This document shows positions 20,524 through 27,921 of a stretch of 64,000 bases of DNA, one piece after another. The position numbers were made by a program, and so were the translations under genes. The stretch spans positions 1,054,001 through 1,118,000 of the forward strand of contig NC_020830.1 in assembly GCF_000152945.2 (NCBI RefSeq), written 5' to 3'. Numbering within the stretch: position 1 is the stretch's first letter; every line of letters begins with the position of its first letter. The notes beneath the pieces are model-generated. The model ran no database searches. It was given only the letters and a program-made list of their open reading frames with translations, and had not been told where the DNA came from. The stretch is from Polaribacter sp. MED152. Its GTDB lineage: Bacteria; Bacteroidota; Bacteroidia; Flavobacteriales; Flavobacteriaceae.

Positions 20524-21711
20524 TTAGTCTAATAATTCAGTTACTTGACCTGCACCTACAGTTCTACCACCTTCACGGATTGCAAAACGTAAACCTACAT
20601 TTAATGCAATTGGTTGAATCAAGTCAACTGTGATTGTTAAGTTATCTCCTGGCATTACCATCTCAATACCTGAAGGTAAATTAATAGTACCTGTTACATC
20701 CGTAGTTCTAACATAAAACTGTGGACGATAGTTATTATGGAATGGAGTATGACGTCCACCTTCTTCTTTCTTAAGAACATAAACCTCTGCCTTAAACTTA
20801 GCATGAGGAGTTACAGAACCTGGCTTACAGATTACCATACCTCTTTTAATATCTTCTTTAGCAATACCTCTTAATAAGATACCAGCGTTATCTCCAGCCT
20901 CTCCTCTATCTAAGATTTGACGGAACATTTCGATACCAGTAATAGTAGATGACATTTTTTCAGCACCCATACCAATAATATCAACAACATCACCTGTATT
21001 TGCAATACCAGTTTCGATACGACCTGTAGCAACAGTTCCACGACCAGTAATTGAGAATACATCCTCAACAGGCATTAAGAAATCTTTATCAACTTCTCTT
21101 AACGGCTCTTCAATCCAAGCATCAACTTGCTCCATTAATTCTAAAACAGTATTAACCCATTTTTCCTCACCATTTAAAGCTCCTAAAGCAGAACCTGAAA
21201 CTACAGGACCATTATCTCCATCATATTCATAGAAAGATAATAATTCTCTTACTTCCATATCTACTAACTCCAGTAACTCTTCATCATCCACCATATCAAC
21301 TTTGTTTAAGAAAACAACGATACGAGGAATACCTACCTGACGACCTAATAAGATATGCTCTCTAGTTTGTGGCATTGGACCATCTGTTGCAGCAACAACT
21401 AAAATAGCACCGTCCATCTGTGCAGCACCTGTTACCATGTTCTTTACATAATCCGCGTGACCTGGGCAGTCAACGTGAGCATAGTGACGATTAGCTGTTT
21501 GATATTCAACGTGAGAAGTGTTAATTGTAATACCTCTTTCTTTTTCTTCTGGTGCATTATCAATCTGATCAAAAGATCTAGCTTCAGAGAATCCTGCATC
21601 AGCTAATACTTTAGTAATAGCCGCAGTTAAAGTTGTTTTACCGTGATCTACGTGTCCGATAGTACCAATATTTAAGTGTGGTTTCGAACGGTCAAAAGTT
21701 CCTTTTGCCAT
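20524..21711 (-). CDS. tuf: Elongation factor Tu
   Basis: This 395-residue GTPase delivers aminoacyl-tRNA to the ribosome. G1 is GHVDHGKT (residues 19-26), G3 is DCPGH (81-85) and G4 is NKVD. Domains 2 and 3 are complete, ending [10 protein letters not shown]. It is the only tuf gene in the window. Four tRNA genes lie upstream and tRNA-Trp downstream on the same strand, the usual Bacteroidota arrangement, and a strong promoter lies before the first tRNA. The leader after tRNA-Thr shows no Shine-Dalgarno sequence. Confidence 0.98.
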   Translation of the reverse strand: MAKGTFDRSKPHLNIGTIGHVDHGKTTLTAAITKVLADAGFSEARSFDQIDNAPEEKERGITINTSHVEYQTANRHYAHVDCPGHADYVKNMVTGAAQMDGAILVVAATDGPMPQTREHILLGRQVGIPRIVVFLNKVDMVDDEELLELVDMEVRELLSFYEYDGDNGPVVSGSALGALNGEEKWVNTVLELMEQVDAWIEEPLREVDKDFLMPVEDVFSITGRGTVATGRIETGIANTGDVVDIIGMGAEKMSSTITGIEMFRQILDRGEAGDNAGILLRGIAKEDIKRGMVICKPGSVTPHAKFKAEVYVLKKEEGGRHTPFHNNYRPQFYVRTTDVTGTINLPSGIEMVMPGDNLTITVDLIQPIALNVGLRFAIREGGRTVGAGQVTELLD

Positions 21712-21771
21712 AATTATTGATTTTAATTCTTAGTTTAAATATATTTAGTGTCTAATAATACTTTTTAAATG

Positions 21772-21844
21772 AGCCAATGATGGGATTTGAACCCATGACC
21801 TCATCCCTACCAAGGATGCGCTCTACCAACTGAGCTACACCGGC
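21772..21844 (-). tRNA. tRNA-Thr (GGT anticodon)
   Basis: The minus strand gives a cloverleaf with acceptor GCCGGTG pairing CATTGGC, D-arm GCTCAGTTGGTAGAGC, and anticodon loop TTGGTAG with anticodon GGT. The T-arm is TGGGTTCAAATCCCA. CCA is not encoded. It is the last of four tRNAs before tuf. Confidence 0.95.
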
Positions 21845-21860
21845 TTTGTTGATCTTTTAG

Positions 21861-21933
21861 AGCGAAAGACCGGGTTCGAACCGGCGACATTCAGCTTGGA
21901 AGGCTGACGCTCTACCAACTGAGCTACTTTCGC
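21861..21933 (-). tRNA. tRNA-Gly (TCC anticodon)
   Basis: The acceptor GCGAAAG pairs with CTTTCGC. The D-arm is GCTCAGTTGGTAGAGC and the anticodon loop CTTCCAA gives TCC. The T-arm is CCGGTTCGAACCCGG. It lies 16 bases upstream of tRNA-Thr(GGT). Confidence 0.95.
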
Positions 21934-21947
21934 AAAAATGTAAATTG

Positions 21948-22029
21948 TGGGGAGAGCAGGATTCGAACCTGCGAAGACATAGTCAACGGAGTTACAGTCC
22001 GTCCTCGTTGGCCGCTTGAGTATCTCCCC
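21948..22029 (-). tRNA. tRNA-Tyr (GTA anticodon)
   Basis: This is an 82-base class II tRNA with a long variable arm. The acceptor GGGGAGA pairs with TCTCCCC, and the anticodon loop CTGTAAC gives GTA. The T-arm is GCAGGTTCGAATCCTGC. It lies 14 bases upstream of tRNA-Gly. Confidence 0.95.
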
Positions 22030-22070
22030 TCAAACTTACTATTTTAATGAACTTTTGTTTCTTTTATTAG

Positions 22071-22144
22071 AGCCGATGGAGGGACTCGAACCCACGACCT
22101 GCTGATTACAAATCAGCTGCTCTAGCCAGCTGAGCTACATCGGC
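22071..22144 (-). tRNA. tRNA-Thr (TGT anticodon)
   Basis: The acceptor GCCGATG pairs with CATCGGC. The anticodon loop TTTGTAA gives TGT, and the T-arm is GTGGGTTCGAGTCCC. It is the first gene of the tRNA-tuf operon, about 40 bases after the promoter. Confidence 0.95.
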
Positions 22145-22184
22145 TTTTAGTTGAAAAAAACAACCCGCTATTTCTAACGGATTG

Positions 22185-22213
22185 CAAATGTATAAAGTTT
22201 TTTTAAATTCCAA
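22185..22213 (-). promoter_or_regulatory. Promoter of the tRNA-tuf operon
   Basis: On the minus strand TTG (22211-22213) is followed after 18 bases by TACATTTG (22185-22192). This is a perfect match to the flavobacterial TTG-N17-23-TAnnTTTG promoter. The first tRNA starts about 40 bases downstream. The core is nearly identical to that of rpsU. Confidence 0.85.
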
Positions 22214-22241
22214 AACTTTTTATTATTATTTTTTTATTTTT

Positions 22242-22550
22242 TTATGAAATTAAAGAATCTCTTAATTTCTCTTTCGATTTCTTTAACTGCCTCTTTAAAT
22301 TATCAACCGCTGAATTGATGCCTTCTTCAAAGGTTTTTGTTTCTCTTTTTACCATTAATTCACTTCCAGGAATATTAATTTTAACTTCTGTAATTTTATT
22401 TTCTTTATCGCTTGTATTTTGAACTTTTAGAAAAACTTCTGCATCAACAATTTTATCATGAAACTTTACAAGGCTCTCTACTTTTTTCTCAGCGAAACTG
22501 ATTAACTTACTATCTGCATTGAAATTGACTGATTGGGTAAATACTTTCAT
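22242..22550 (-). CDS. hpf: Ribosome hibernation-promoting factor, HPF/RaiA family (short form)
   Basis: This 102-residue protein matches the short HPF/YfiA fold. It opens with MKVFTQSVNFNADSKLISFAEKKVESLVKF and continues with the basic motif LKRQLKKSKEKLRD at the end. Members bind the 30S decoding region and silence ribosomes in slow growth. It lacks the C-terminal dimerisation domain of long HPF. It starts only 3 bases after the xerC stop, so the two are likely one operon, and the tRNA-tuf promoter begins directly downstream. Confidence 0.88.
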   Translation of the reverse strand: MKVFTQSVNFNADSKLISFAEKKVESLVKFHDKIVDAEVFLKVQNTSDKENKITEVKINIPGSELMVKRETKTFEEGINSAVDNLKRQLKKSKEKLRDSLIS

Positions 22551-22553
22551 AAT

Positions 22554-23438
22554 CTATTCATTTTTTTTGCTCTTAGGATGAGCTTGGTTATACACTTGTT
22601 TAATCGCATCTAAACTATTGTGAGTGTAGACTTGAGTAGAAGCTAAAGAGGAATGCCCTAACAACTCTTTAACAGAATTTAAATCTGCCCCCTCATTCAG
22701 CAAATGAGTTGCGAAAGAGTGCCTCAGCATATGTGGACTCTTTTTTACTTTTGAGGAGACTTTACTAAAGTAGGAATTTATAACTCTATAAACAAGGGTT
22801 TCATATATTTTGTTTCCTTTCTCTGTAATGAATAAGTATTCCGAATTATTACTTATATTCTTTCTGTGACCCAAGTAAAGATTCAGAGTCTTTAAAACTG
22901 AATTTAAAATTGGCACCAACCTTTCCTTATTTCGCTTTCCTAGGACTTTTAAAACGTTGCTGCCACTATTTATGTCTTTTAATTGAATATTTATCAACTC
23001 AGCCCTTCTAATACCTGTAGAATAGAAAATTTCTACCATTAATTTATTTCTAATAGAAACAAAACTATTTTCTGTATTTGACTCCAATACAGTTGCTACC
23101 TCTTTTTGAGAAAAAGGCACCTGCACTTTTTTTGCAACTTTTAAGGCTTTATGCTTTTGCAGTGGATTACTTTTTATCTGCTCTGTTTTTTGGAGAAACT
23201 TATAAAATGATTTTAACGAACTAATTTTTCGGTTAATTGTTCTATTTGAAATCTCCTCTTCAACCAAACTTACAATCCAACTTCTTATTTGCGAATAATT
23301 TACTTCTAGCAAATCCTCTTGATCAAAATTTATTCGGATAAAACTTTTAAAAGAATTTAAATCTTTTTGATAGGCAATTACAGTATGTTTTGAGTAGTTT
23401 TTCTCATGAGATAAATAATCTAAGAAGGCTTTAATCAA
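22554..23438 (-). CDS. Tyrosine recombinase, XerC/XerD family
   Basis: This protein, 294 residues from the chosen TTG, is a tyrosine recombinase. An N-terminal SAM-like domain (about 1-85) binds DNA. The catalytic domain has the first Arg in STGIRRAEL, His236 and Arg239 in HMLRHSF, His262 in LLGHSS, and the nucleophile Tyr271 in TQVYTH, so it looks active. Its size and context suggest chromosome-dimer resolution and not an integron or phage integrase. The frame is open up to 23501, but the candidate promoter box lies at 23470-23477, which places the start downstream of it, at the TTG of MIKAFLDYL. Confidence 0.88.
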   Translation of the reverse strand: MIKAFLDYLSHEKNYSKHTVIAYQKDLNSFKSFIRINFDQEDLLEVNYSQIRSWIVSLVEEEISNRTINRKISSLKSFYKFLQKTEQIKSNPLQKHKALKVAKKVQVPFSQKEVATVLESNTENSFVSIRNKLMVEIFYSTGIRRAELINIQLKDINSGSNVLKVLGKRNKERLVPILNSVLKTLNLYLGHRKNISNNSEYLFITEKGNKIYETLVYRVINSYFSKVSSKVKKSPHMLRHSFATHLLNEGADLNSVKELLGHSSLASTQVYTHNSLDAIKQVYNQAHPKSKKNE

Positions 23439-23469
23439 AATTATTCTTTTTGTGTAGAGGATAAATTTA

Positions 23470-23501
23470 CAAAAATAGAAGCATAAAAAAACTCGTATCA
23501 A
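23470..23501 (-). promoter_or_regulatory. Candidate promoter of xerC-hpf
   Basis: On the minus strand TTG (23499-23501) is followed after 21 bases by TATTTTTG (23470-23477), matching TAnnTTTG exactly. It sits partly inside the rpsU terminator hairpin. The predicted start would leave a short leader of about 25 bases before the TTG codon. Confidence 0.65.
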
Positions 23502-23517
23502 AAGAATTGATACGAGT
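23485..23517 (-). terminator. Terminator of rpsU
   Basis: An 11-bp perfect stem (ACTCGTATCAA, 23491-23501, with TTGATACGAGT, 23507-23517) is followed on the minus strand by a run of U. It lies 25 bases after the rpsU stop and isolates rpsU from the recombinase gene. Confidence 0.9.
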
Positions 23518-23541
23518 CTAGTTTTATTTGAGGTTAATTGA

Positions 23542-23739
23542 CTAACCTACTTCTTCTTGTGTTCTTAATCTTTGAACGTAAGAAGCTTTTATTCTTTGAG
23601 CTCTTTTAGCTACTGAAGGCTTTGTAAAGTTTTTTCTGTTACGTAAGTTCTTCATCGTCTTTGTTCTGTCGAATTTTCTCTTATAACGTTTTAAAGCTCT
23701 ATCTATATTCTCTCCTTCTTTTACAGGTATAATTAACAT
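23542..23739 (-). CDS. rpsU: 30S ribosomal protein S21
   Basis: This 65-residue, very basic protein matches bS21, with the pattern EGENIDRALKRYKRKFDRT near the N-terminus. It sits near the 3' end of 16S rRNA on the 30S platform. In flavobacterial ribosomes bS21 is reported to help bury the anti-Shine-Dalgarno sequence, which fits the general lack of such signals here. This gene is the exception: GGGAGGTG lies nine bases before its ATG. It has its own promoter and terminator and so is monocistronic. The strong signal is consistent with autoregulation by free bS21. Confidence 0.96.
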   Translation of the reverse strand: MLIIPVKEGENIDRALKRYKRKFDRTKTMKNLRNRKNFTKPSVAKRAQRIKASYVQRLRTQEEVG

Positions 23740-23746
23740 AAGTTGG

Positions 23747-23754
23747 CACCTCCC
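23747..23754 (-). promoter_or_regulatory. Strong Shine-Dalgarno sequence of rpsU
   Basis: On the minus strand GGGAGGTG ends eight bases before the ATG, and the GGAGG core has an ideal 9-base spacing. It is the only clear ribosome binding site of this kind in the window. An 8-codon ORF (MKGGANLC, 23733-23759) spans it and ends just inside the rpsU start. Confidence 0.9.
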
Positions 23755-23815
23755 TTCATAAGTATCTTAAATATTTTAATTGCAGTTAAACTGCTGATTT
23801 GTAATTTTTGGACTG

Positions 23816-23844
23816 CAAATGTACTTATAAAAAATGAAATACAA
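23816..23844 (-). promoter_or_regulatory. Promoter of rpsU
   Basis: On the minus strand TTG (23842-23844) is followed after 18 bases by TACATTTG (23816-23823), a perfect flavobacterial promoter. The transcript would start near 23810 and have a leader of about 70 bases that includes a small GCAGTT/AACTGC hairpin (23782-23794). Confidence 0.85.
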
Positions 23845-23876
23845 ATTTTTATATGACTTTATTTTAGAGTTGCAAT

Positions 23877-23960
23877 TTGCGCTAGGGATTGAAATGGCAT
23901 CCTTTTTTGTTTTTCTCAAAAAAGATATAATGAAAAGCCCGACCTTTAGGTAACGCTCTA
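23877..23960 (+). ncRNA. Candidate structured small RNA (Flavo-1-like)
   Basis: The segment reads GCTAGGGATTGAAATGGCATCC, then a T-rich hairpin (CTTTTTTG with CAAAAAAG, about 23902-23924), then GAAAAGCCCGACC with a small ACC/GGT hairpin and AACGCT. I recall very similar blocks recurring between genes in many flavobacterial genomes and associate them with the Flavo-1 RNA motif. This is from memory and is not verified. No ORF fits. It lies on the strand opposite to both neighbours. Confidence 0.45.
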
Positions 23961-23963
23961 ATA

Positions 23964-24013
23964 AATAAAAAAGCACTCCTATTTTCTTTTACCAAAAATC
24001 TGAGTGCTTTCTT
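23964..24013 (-). terminator. Terminator of the acyl-CoA dehydrogenase operon
   Basis: On the minus strand AAGCACTC and GAGTGCTT (24002-24009 and 23971-23978) pair around a 23-base loop and are followed by a U-rich run. It ends the operon that contains the symporter, the helix-hairpin-helix gene and the dehydrogenase. Confidence 0.75.
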
Positions 24014-24054
24014 AATATTATCCGAAAACAAACTAGCTCACAAAAAAAACTATC

Positions 24055-24102
24055 TTGCTGGTTTATACTCCTTTTTATCAATTACCATTTTTGCGATAAT
24101 CT
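24055..24102 (-). pseudogene. Relic copy of an acyl-CoA dehydrogenase 3' end
   Basis: These 48 bases repeat 24142-24189, the end of the intact dehydrogenase gene, with only two differences. Both differences are silent third-codon changes (GAA/GAG and TAC/TAT), and the frame runs to a stop. It could be the last trace of a second tandem gene or of gene replacement by recombination. Confidence 0.7.
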
Positions 24103-24136
24103 TAGGATTATTTTCGCAAAAAGCTAATTTAAAATA

Positions 24137-25303
24137 TTACGTTGCTGGTTTGTATTCCTTTTTATCAATTACCATTTTTGCGATAATCTCTTTTAAAATT
24201 TCTGATGTACCACCACCAATTGGACCAAGTCTACTATCTCTTAATAAACGAGCCATAGGATATTCTTCCATATAACCATAACCTCCTAACAATTGAAGAG
24301 CATCGTAAATAACTTCATCTGCTATTTTTGTAGACAGTAATTTAGACATACTAGCTTCTTTAACCACGTAAGTACCTTGATCTAATCTTTTGGTAATAGA
24401 ATAGTTATACTCTCTACACATATCTACTTTACTCGCCATTTCTGCAACTTTATGTCTTAAAGCTTGAAACTTGTCTAAGGATTTACCAAATGCGATTCTT
24501 TCTTGCATATATTGCATTGCATAATCTACTGCAAACTCCGCTCTTGCATGTGCATTAACACCCATTATTAAGCGTTCTAATGCAAAATGTTGCATAATAT
24601 AAGGGAAACCCAAACCTTCTTCTCCCATCAAATTTTCAGCAGGAATTTCTACATTATCAAAAGCGATTTCTCCTGTATCTGATGCTCTCCAACCTAATTT
24701 ATCTAATTTGGTTGCTGAAATTCCTTTAGAATCTCTATCTACAACAAAAATACTTATTCCTTTATACTTATCTGAAGGATCTGTTTTTGCAGCTACAATT
24801 AAGTAATCTGAATAAACTCCGTTTGTTATGAATGTTTTAGATCCGTTTAAAATATACTTATTTCCTTGTTTAACAGCAGTAGATCTCATACCTGCTACAT
24901 CTGAACCACCAAATGGTTCTGTAATACATAAACAGCCAATCTTATCTCCTTCTACACTAGGCACCAAATACTTTTCTTTCTGTTGCTGATTACCTTCTTT
25001 ATTCAAATGTGTCATGGCTAAATATTCATGAGCCCACATTGCAGCAGCAAAACCACCTGAGTTAATTTTTTGTAATTCTTCTAGAAAAATCACAGTATAA
25101 AATAGATCTAAATCCATACCTCCAAACTCTTCTGGGGTAGACAAACCAAAGTAACCCATTTCACCAAACTTCTTCCAGATGAAACGCTCTATAGAACCTG
25201 TTTTCTCCCATTTTTCTATATGAGGCACAACTTCTTTTTGTAAAAAATCTTTGAAACTAGCACGAAAAGCTTCATGCTCTTCAGTAAAATACATACTGCT
25301 CAT
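24137..25303 (-). CDS. Acyl-CoA dehydrogenase family protein
   Basis: This 388-residue flavoenzyme oxidises acyl-CoA to the 2-enoyl-CoA in the cytosol. The FAD/substrate motifs CLCITEPFGGSDVAG and GSKTFITNG are present, with the C-terminal helical domain QLLGGYGYMEEYPMARLLRD. The usual catalytic Glu of medium-chain enzymes near residue 358 is Gly (IGGGTSE). A Glu is found instead in FALERLIMG near residue 240, as in long-chain and isovaleryl-CoA dehydrogenases, so the enzyme should be active with that base. The substrate cannot be fixed. It is the last gene of the symporter operon; its last 48 bases are duplicated downstream. Confidence 0.9.
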   Translation of the reverse strand: MSSMYFTEEHEAFRASFKDFLQKEVVPHIEKWEKTGSIERFIWKKFGEMGYFGLSTPEEFGGMDLDLFYTVIFLEELQKINSGGFAAAMWAHEYLAMTHLNKEGNQQQKEKYLVPSVEGDKIGCLCITEPFGGSDVAGMRSTAVKQGNKYILNGSKTFITNGVYSDYLIVAAKTDPSDKYKGISIFVVDRDSKGISATKLDKLGWRASDTGEIAFDNVEIPAENLMGEEGLGFPYIMQHFALERLIMGVNAHARAEFAVDYAMQYMQERIAFGKSLDKFQALRHKVAEMASKVDMCREYNYSITKRLDQGTYVVKEASMSKLLSTKIADEVIYDALQLLGGYGYMEEYPMARLLRDSRLGPIGGGTSEILKEIIAKMVIDKKEYKPAT

Positions 25304-25323
25304 TTGAAGTGAATTTTTAATTA

Positions 25324-26229
25324 TTATTCAGCTATCAAATATAAGACTATTCTATCATATTTATCTAAAGGAAACCCTTTGATATTTTTTAATTCTGATA
25401 TGTTTTGAAGCTCTGCAACTTCATCTCTATAATTAAATATTTTCTTACACAACTCATAATCTATATACGGATTTTTGAGTAACTGCTTGAACTCAACAGT
25501 ATTTACATTCTGTTTTTTAATTACAGGTAATTCAATTATTTTAAAAACGGCTAATACTTTATCTGCGATTTCTGGCTCTAAACCCCAAACTTCATACAAT
25601 TGAGATGGGTATGAAAAACCTTGTAATTTAGAACGATACTTAATAATTCTTTCTGAGAATGATGGCCCAATTCCGTTTATAGACCTTAAATCTTCAGCTG
25701 TTGCTTTGTTTATATCATTAGTAGACAATTTGTAAGCAACTGTTTTATCAGTTGAATTAGCATTATTAGACCTATTTTTATTTTGATTTTGCTTTAGTGC
25801 GTTATTTCTTTTTACCACCCAATCTGGAAATTTAAAATAGGGTGAAATTTTGTTTAATAAGGAATCCGAAACTTTAGTAATCTTTTGAAAATCTTCTTTT
25901 GAATTTATAAATTTATTCGATTTTCTAAAAGCGTGCAACCTATCAATCTCTTCTAGAGACATGCCCAATTGTTCGCCTTTAAAATCTGAAATATAATTTG
26001 GATTAAAAGGATATATTTTAGGCTTTCTATTTTCAATTTCAACAATTTTTAAACTATCAATTCTATGTTGAAAAGCAATTAAATCATTATCATTTATAGT
26101 TACCTTTTCTTCAGACGAAAAAGGTTTAAAAAATATGAAGACCTGTAGAATTGCTATTAAAACAACTAAAAGAAAAATCCCATTTCTTTGGCTTTTGTTA
26201 TACCAGAAATGGGATTTAAATATTTTCAT
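25324..26229 (-). CDS. Helix-hairpin-helix (ComEA-like) domain protein, membrane-anchored
   Basis: This 301-residue protein has one membrane segment near the N-terminus (about residues 17-36) and then at least three ComEA-like helix-hairpin-helix units. The clearest is NKATAEDLRSINGIGPSFSERIIKYR; others begin near GMSLEEIDRLHAF and at the C-terminus with ISELKNIKGFPLDKYDRI. Such domains bind DNA without sequence preference. In other bacteria ComEA takes up DNA in transformation, but the job of this multi-HhH form is not established. It is 20 bases upstream of the dehydrogenase and 11 bases after the symporter. Confidence 0.85.
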   Translation of the reverse strand: MKIFKSHFWYNKSQRNGIFLLVVLIAILQVFIFFKPFSSEEKVTINDNDLIAFQHRIDSLKIVEIENRKPKIYPFNPNYISDFKGEQLGMSLEEIDRLHAFRKSNKFINSKEDFQKITKVSDSLLNKISPYFKFPDWVVKRNNALKQNQNKNRSNNANSTDKTVAYKLSTNDINKATAEDLRSINGIGPSFSERIIKYRSKLQGFSYPSQLYEVWGLEPEIADKVLAVFKIIELPVIKKQNVNTVEFKQLLKNPYIDYELCKKIFNYRDEVAELQNISELKNIKGFPLDKYDRIVLYLIAE

Positions 26230-26240
26230 AAAACTAAACC

Positions 26241-27833
26241 TTATGCTTCGCTACTTTTAATAGCATTCATGTATTTTTTTAGCTCTTCTTTTACTTTAGG
26301 AGCTAATATTATTAGACCTATCATGTTTGGAACCATCATTGCAAAAACCATAGCATCAGAGAAACCAATTACTGATCCTAAACTTGCTGCAGCACCAATT
26401 ACTACGAATATACAAAAGATCACTTTATAGGTATATTCCATTTTTTTAGATCTACCAAATAAATAAACCCAACCTTGAAAACCATAGTAAGACCATGAAA
26501 TCATTGAACTAAATGCGAACAATACAACAGCAACTGTTAATACATATGGAAACCATGATATAGATGATGCAAATGCACTTGACGTTAATAAAATTGCTTG
26601 AGCATCATTTGCTGGTGGATTTAATGGATCTACAAAACCAGTAATAATCAATACTAAAGCTGTCATTGTACAAACAACAACAGTATCTATAAATGGCTCT
26701 AATAATGCAACCATACCTTCACTTGCAGCATACTTTGTTTTTACAGCTGAGTGTGCAATAGATGCAGAACCAATACCTGCTTCATTAGAGAAAGCTGCTC
26801 TTCTAAAACCTTGAATTAAAACTCCAACTGCACCACCTGCAATTCCTTCAGGGCTAAATGCTCCATTAAAAATTTGACCAAATGCAGCTCCAATCATATC
26901 ATAGTTTGCAAAAATTACAAATAATGCAGCACCTACATAAATAGCTACCATGAAGGGTACAATTTTATCTGTAACTTTAGCAATTTTCTTAATACCACCA
27001 ATAATTACAATACCTACTAAAACAGCCATGATTAAACCAAACAACCATCCTTTACCTGCTAAAACAGACTCATTACCTCCTGTTATATTTTGTACTAATT
27101 GAAATGCTTGATTTACTTGAAACATATTACCACCTCCAAATGAACCACCAATTACGAATATGGCAAATGCACCTGCTAAAATTTTACCTAATACTTTAGA
27201 TTTTAAACCTTTAGTTAAGTAATACATTGGTCCACCATAAACGGTTCCATCTGCAGCAATATCCCTATATTTAACCCCTAAAGTACATTCTACAAATTTA
27301 GAAGCCATACCTAAGAAACCAGCAATTATCATCCAAAAAGTTGCTCCTGCTCCACCAATTGAAACTGCAATTGCAACTCCAGCAATGTTACCTAAACCAA
27401 CTGTAGCAGAAAGTGCTGCTGTTAATGCTTGGAAATGAGAAACCTCTCCATCATGACCTTCAACTCTTACAGTGTCAGGGTTATCACCTGTATCTGTGGT
27501 AGACACATTACCATCTACTTCTATTGCTTTTGCTTCACCTTTTCCTTCTAAACCATCGTATTTACCTCTTACAATATTTACAGAAGTAAAGAAACCTCTA
27601 AAGTTGATAAAATTGAAATAGAAAGTAAAATACATAGCTCCTAATATTAGAGGGAACAATACCCAATAAATGCTAATTGTATCTGTAAATGGAATTTGAT
27701 AAAAAATAAAGTCTACGAACCATCCTGTTGCGCTACCAAAAGCTTCATCAATTTGCTGATCTAAGCCTTTTTCTTGGGCGATTGTAAATAATGGAACTGC
27801 TAAAAAAAGTAATGAAAGAAATTTTTTCTTCAT
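26241..27833 (-). CDS. Alanine/sodium symporter, AGCS family
   Basis: This 530-residue protein is a sodium-coupled amino-acid transporter of the inner membrane with about ten membrane segments. Family motifs include [23 protein letters not shown] and [19 protein letters not shown]. The N-terminus has a signal-peptide-like stretch, and an acidic loop of about 35 residues lies before the first motif ([21 protein letters not shown]), which is usual in Bacteroidota members. It starts the operon with the helix-hairpin-helix and dehydrogenase genes. The exact substrate, alanine or glycine, is not determined. Confidence 0.93.
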   Translation of the reverse strand: MKKKFLSLLFLAVPLFTIAQEKGLDQQIDEAFGSATGWFVDFIFYQIPFTDTISIYWVLFPLILGAMYFTFYFNFINFRGFFTSVNIVRGKYDGLEGKGEAKAIEVDGNVSTTDTGDNPDTVRVEGHDGEVSHFQALTAALSATVGLGNIAGVAIAVSIGGAGATFWMIIAGFLGMASKFVECTLGVKYRDIAADGTVYGGPMYYLTKGLKSKVLGKILAGAFAIFVIGGSFGGGNMFQVNQAFQLVQNITGGNESVLAGKGWLFGLIMAVLVGIVIIGGIKKIAKVTDKIVPFMVAIYVGAALFVIFANYDMIGAAFGQIFNGAFSPEGIAGGAVGVLIQGFRRAAFSNEAGIGSASIAHSAVKTKYAASEGMVALLEPFIDTVVVCTMTALVLIITGFVDPLNPPANDAQAILLTSSAFASSISWFPYVLTVAVVLFAFSSMISWSYYGFQGWVYLFGRSKKMEYTYKVIFCIFVVIGAAASLGSVIGFSDAMVFAMMVPNMIGLIILAPKVKEELKKYMNAIKSSEA

Positions 27834-27921
27834 AATATATCTATGTTAGATTTTGAATTAGTAAGGCGCAATATCTTAAAAAATTGAAGTTTTGACAACT
27901 TTTATACGTTAAATATGATTT

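Larger units (their letters stand above)
23740..24136. other. 397-base gap between rpsU and acyl-CoA dehydrogenase
   Basis: This gap holds, in order, the rpsU leader and Shine-Dalgarno sequence, the rpsU promoter, a candidate small RNA on +, a minus-strand terminator and a 48-bp copy of the end of the dehydrogenase gene. A 66-codon open frame on - inside it overlaps these signals and has no protein-like composition, so it is not called. Confidence 0.75.

Noticed and set aside
22554..23438. The tyrosine recombinase as a sign of a mobile island
   Set aside because: Its size, its pairing with hpf and the housekeeping neighbours fit a chromosomal XerC/D. No att repeats or cargo genes were seen, although four tRNA genes lie close by.
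23776..23976. A 66-codon open frame on - in the rpsU-acd gap
   Set aside because: It covers the rpsU promoter and the small-RNA candidate, has no family-like composition and no good start.
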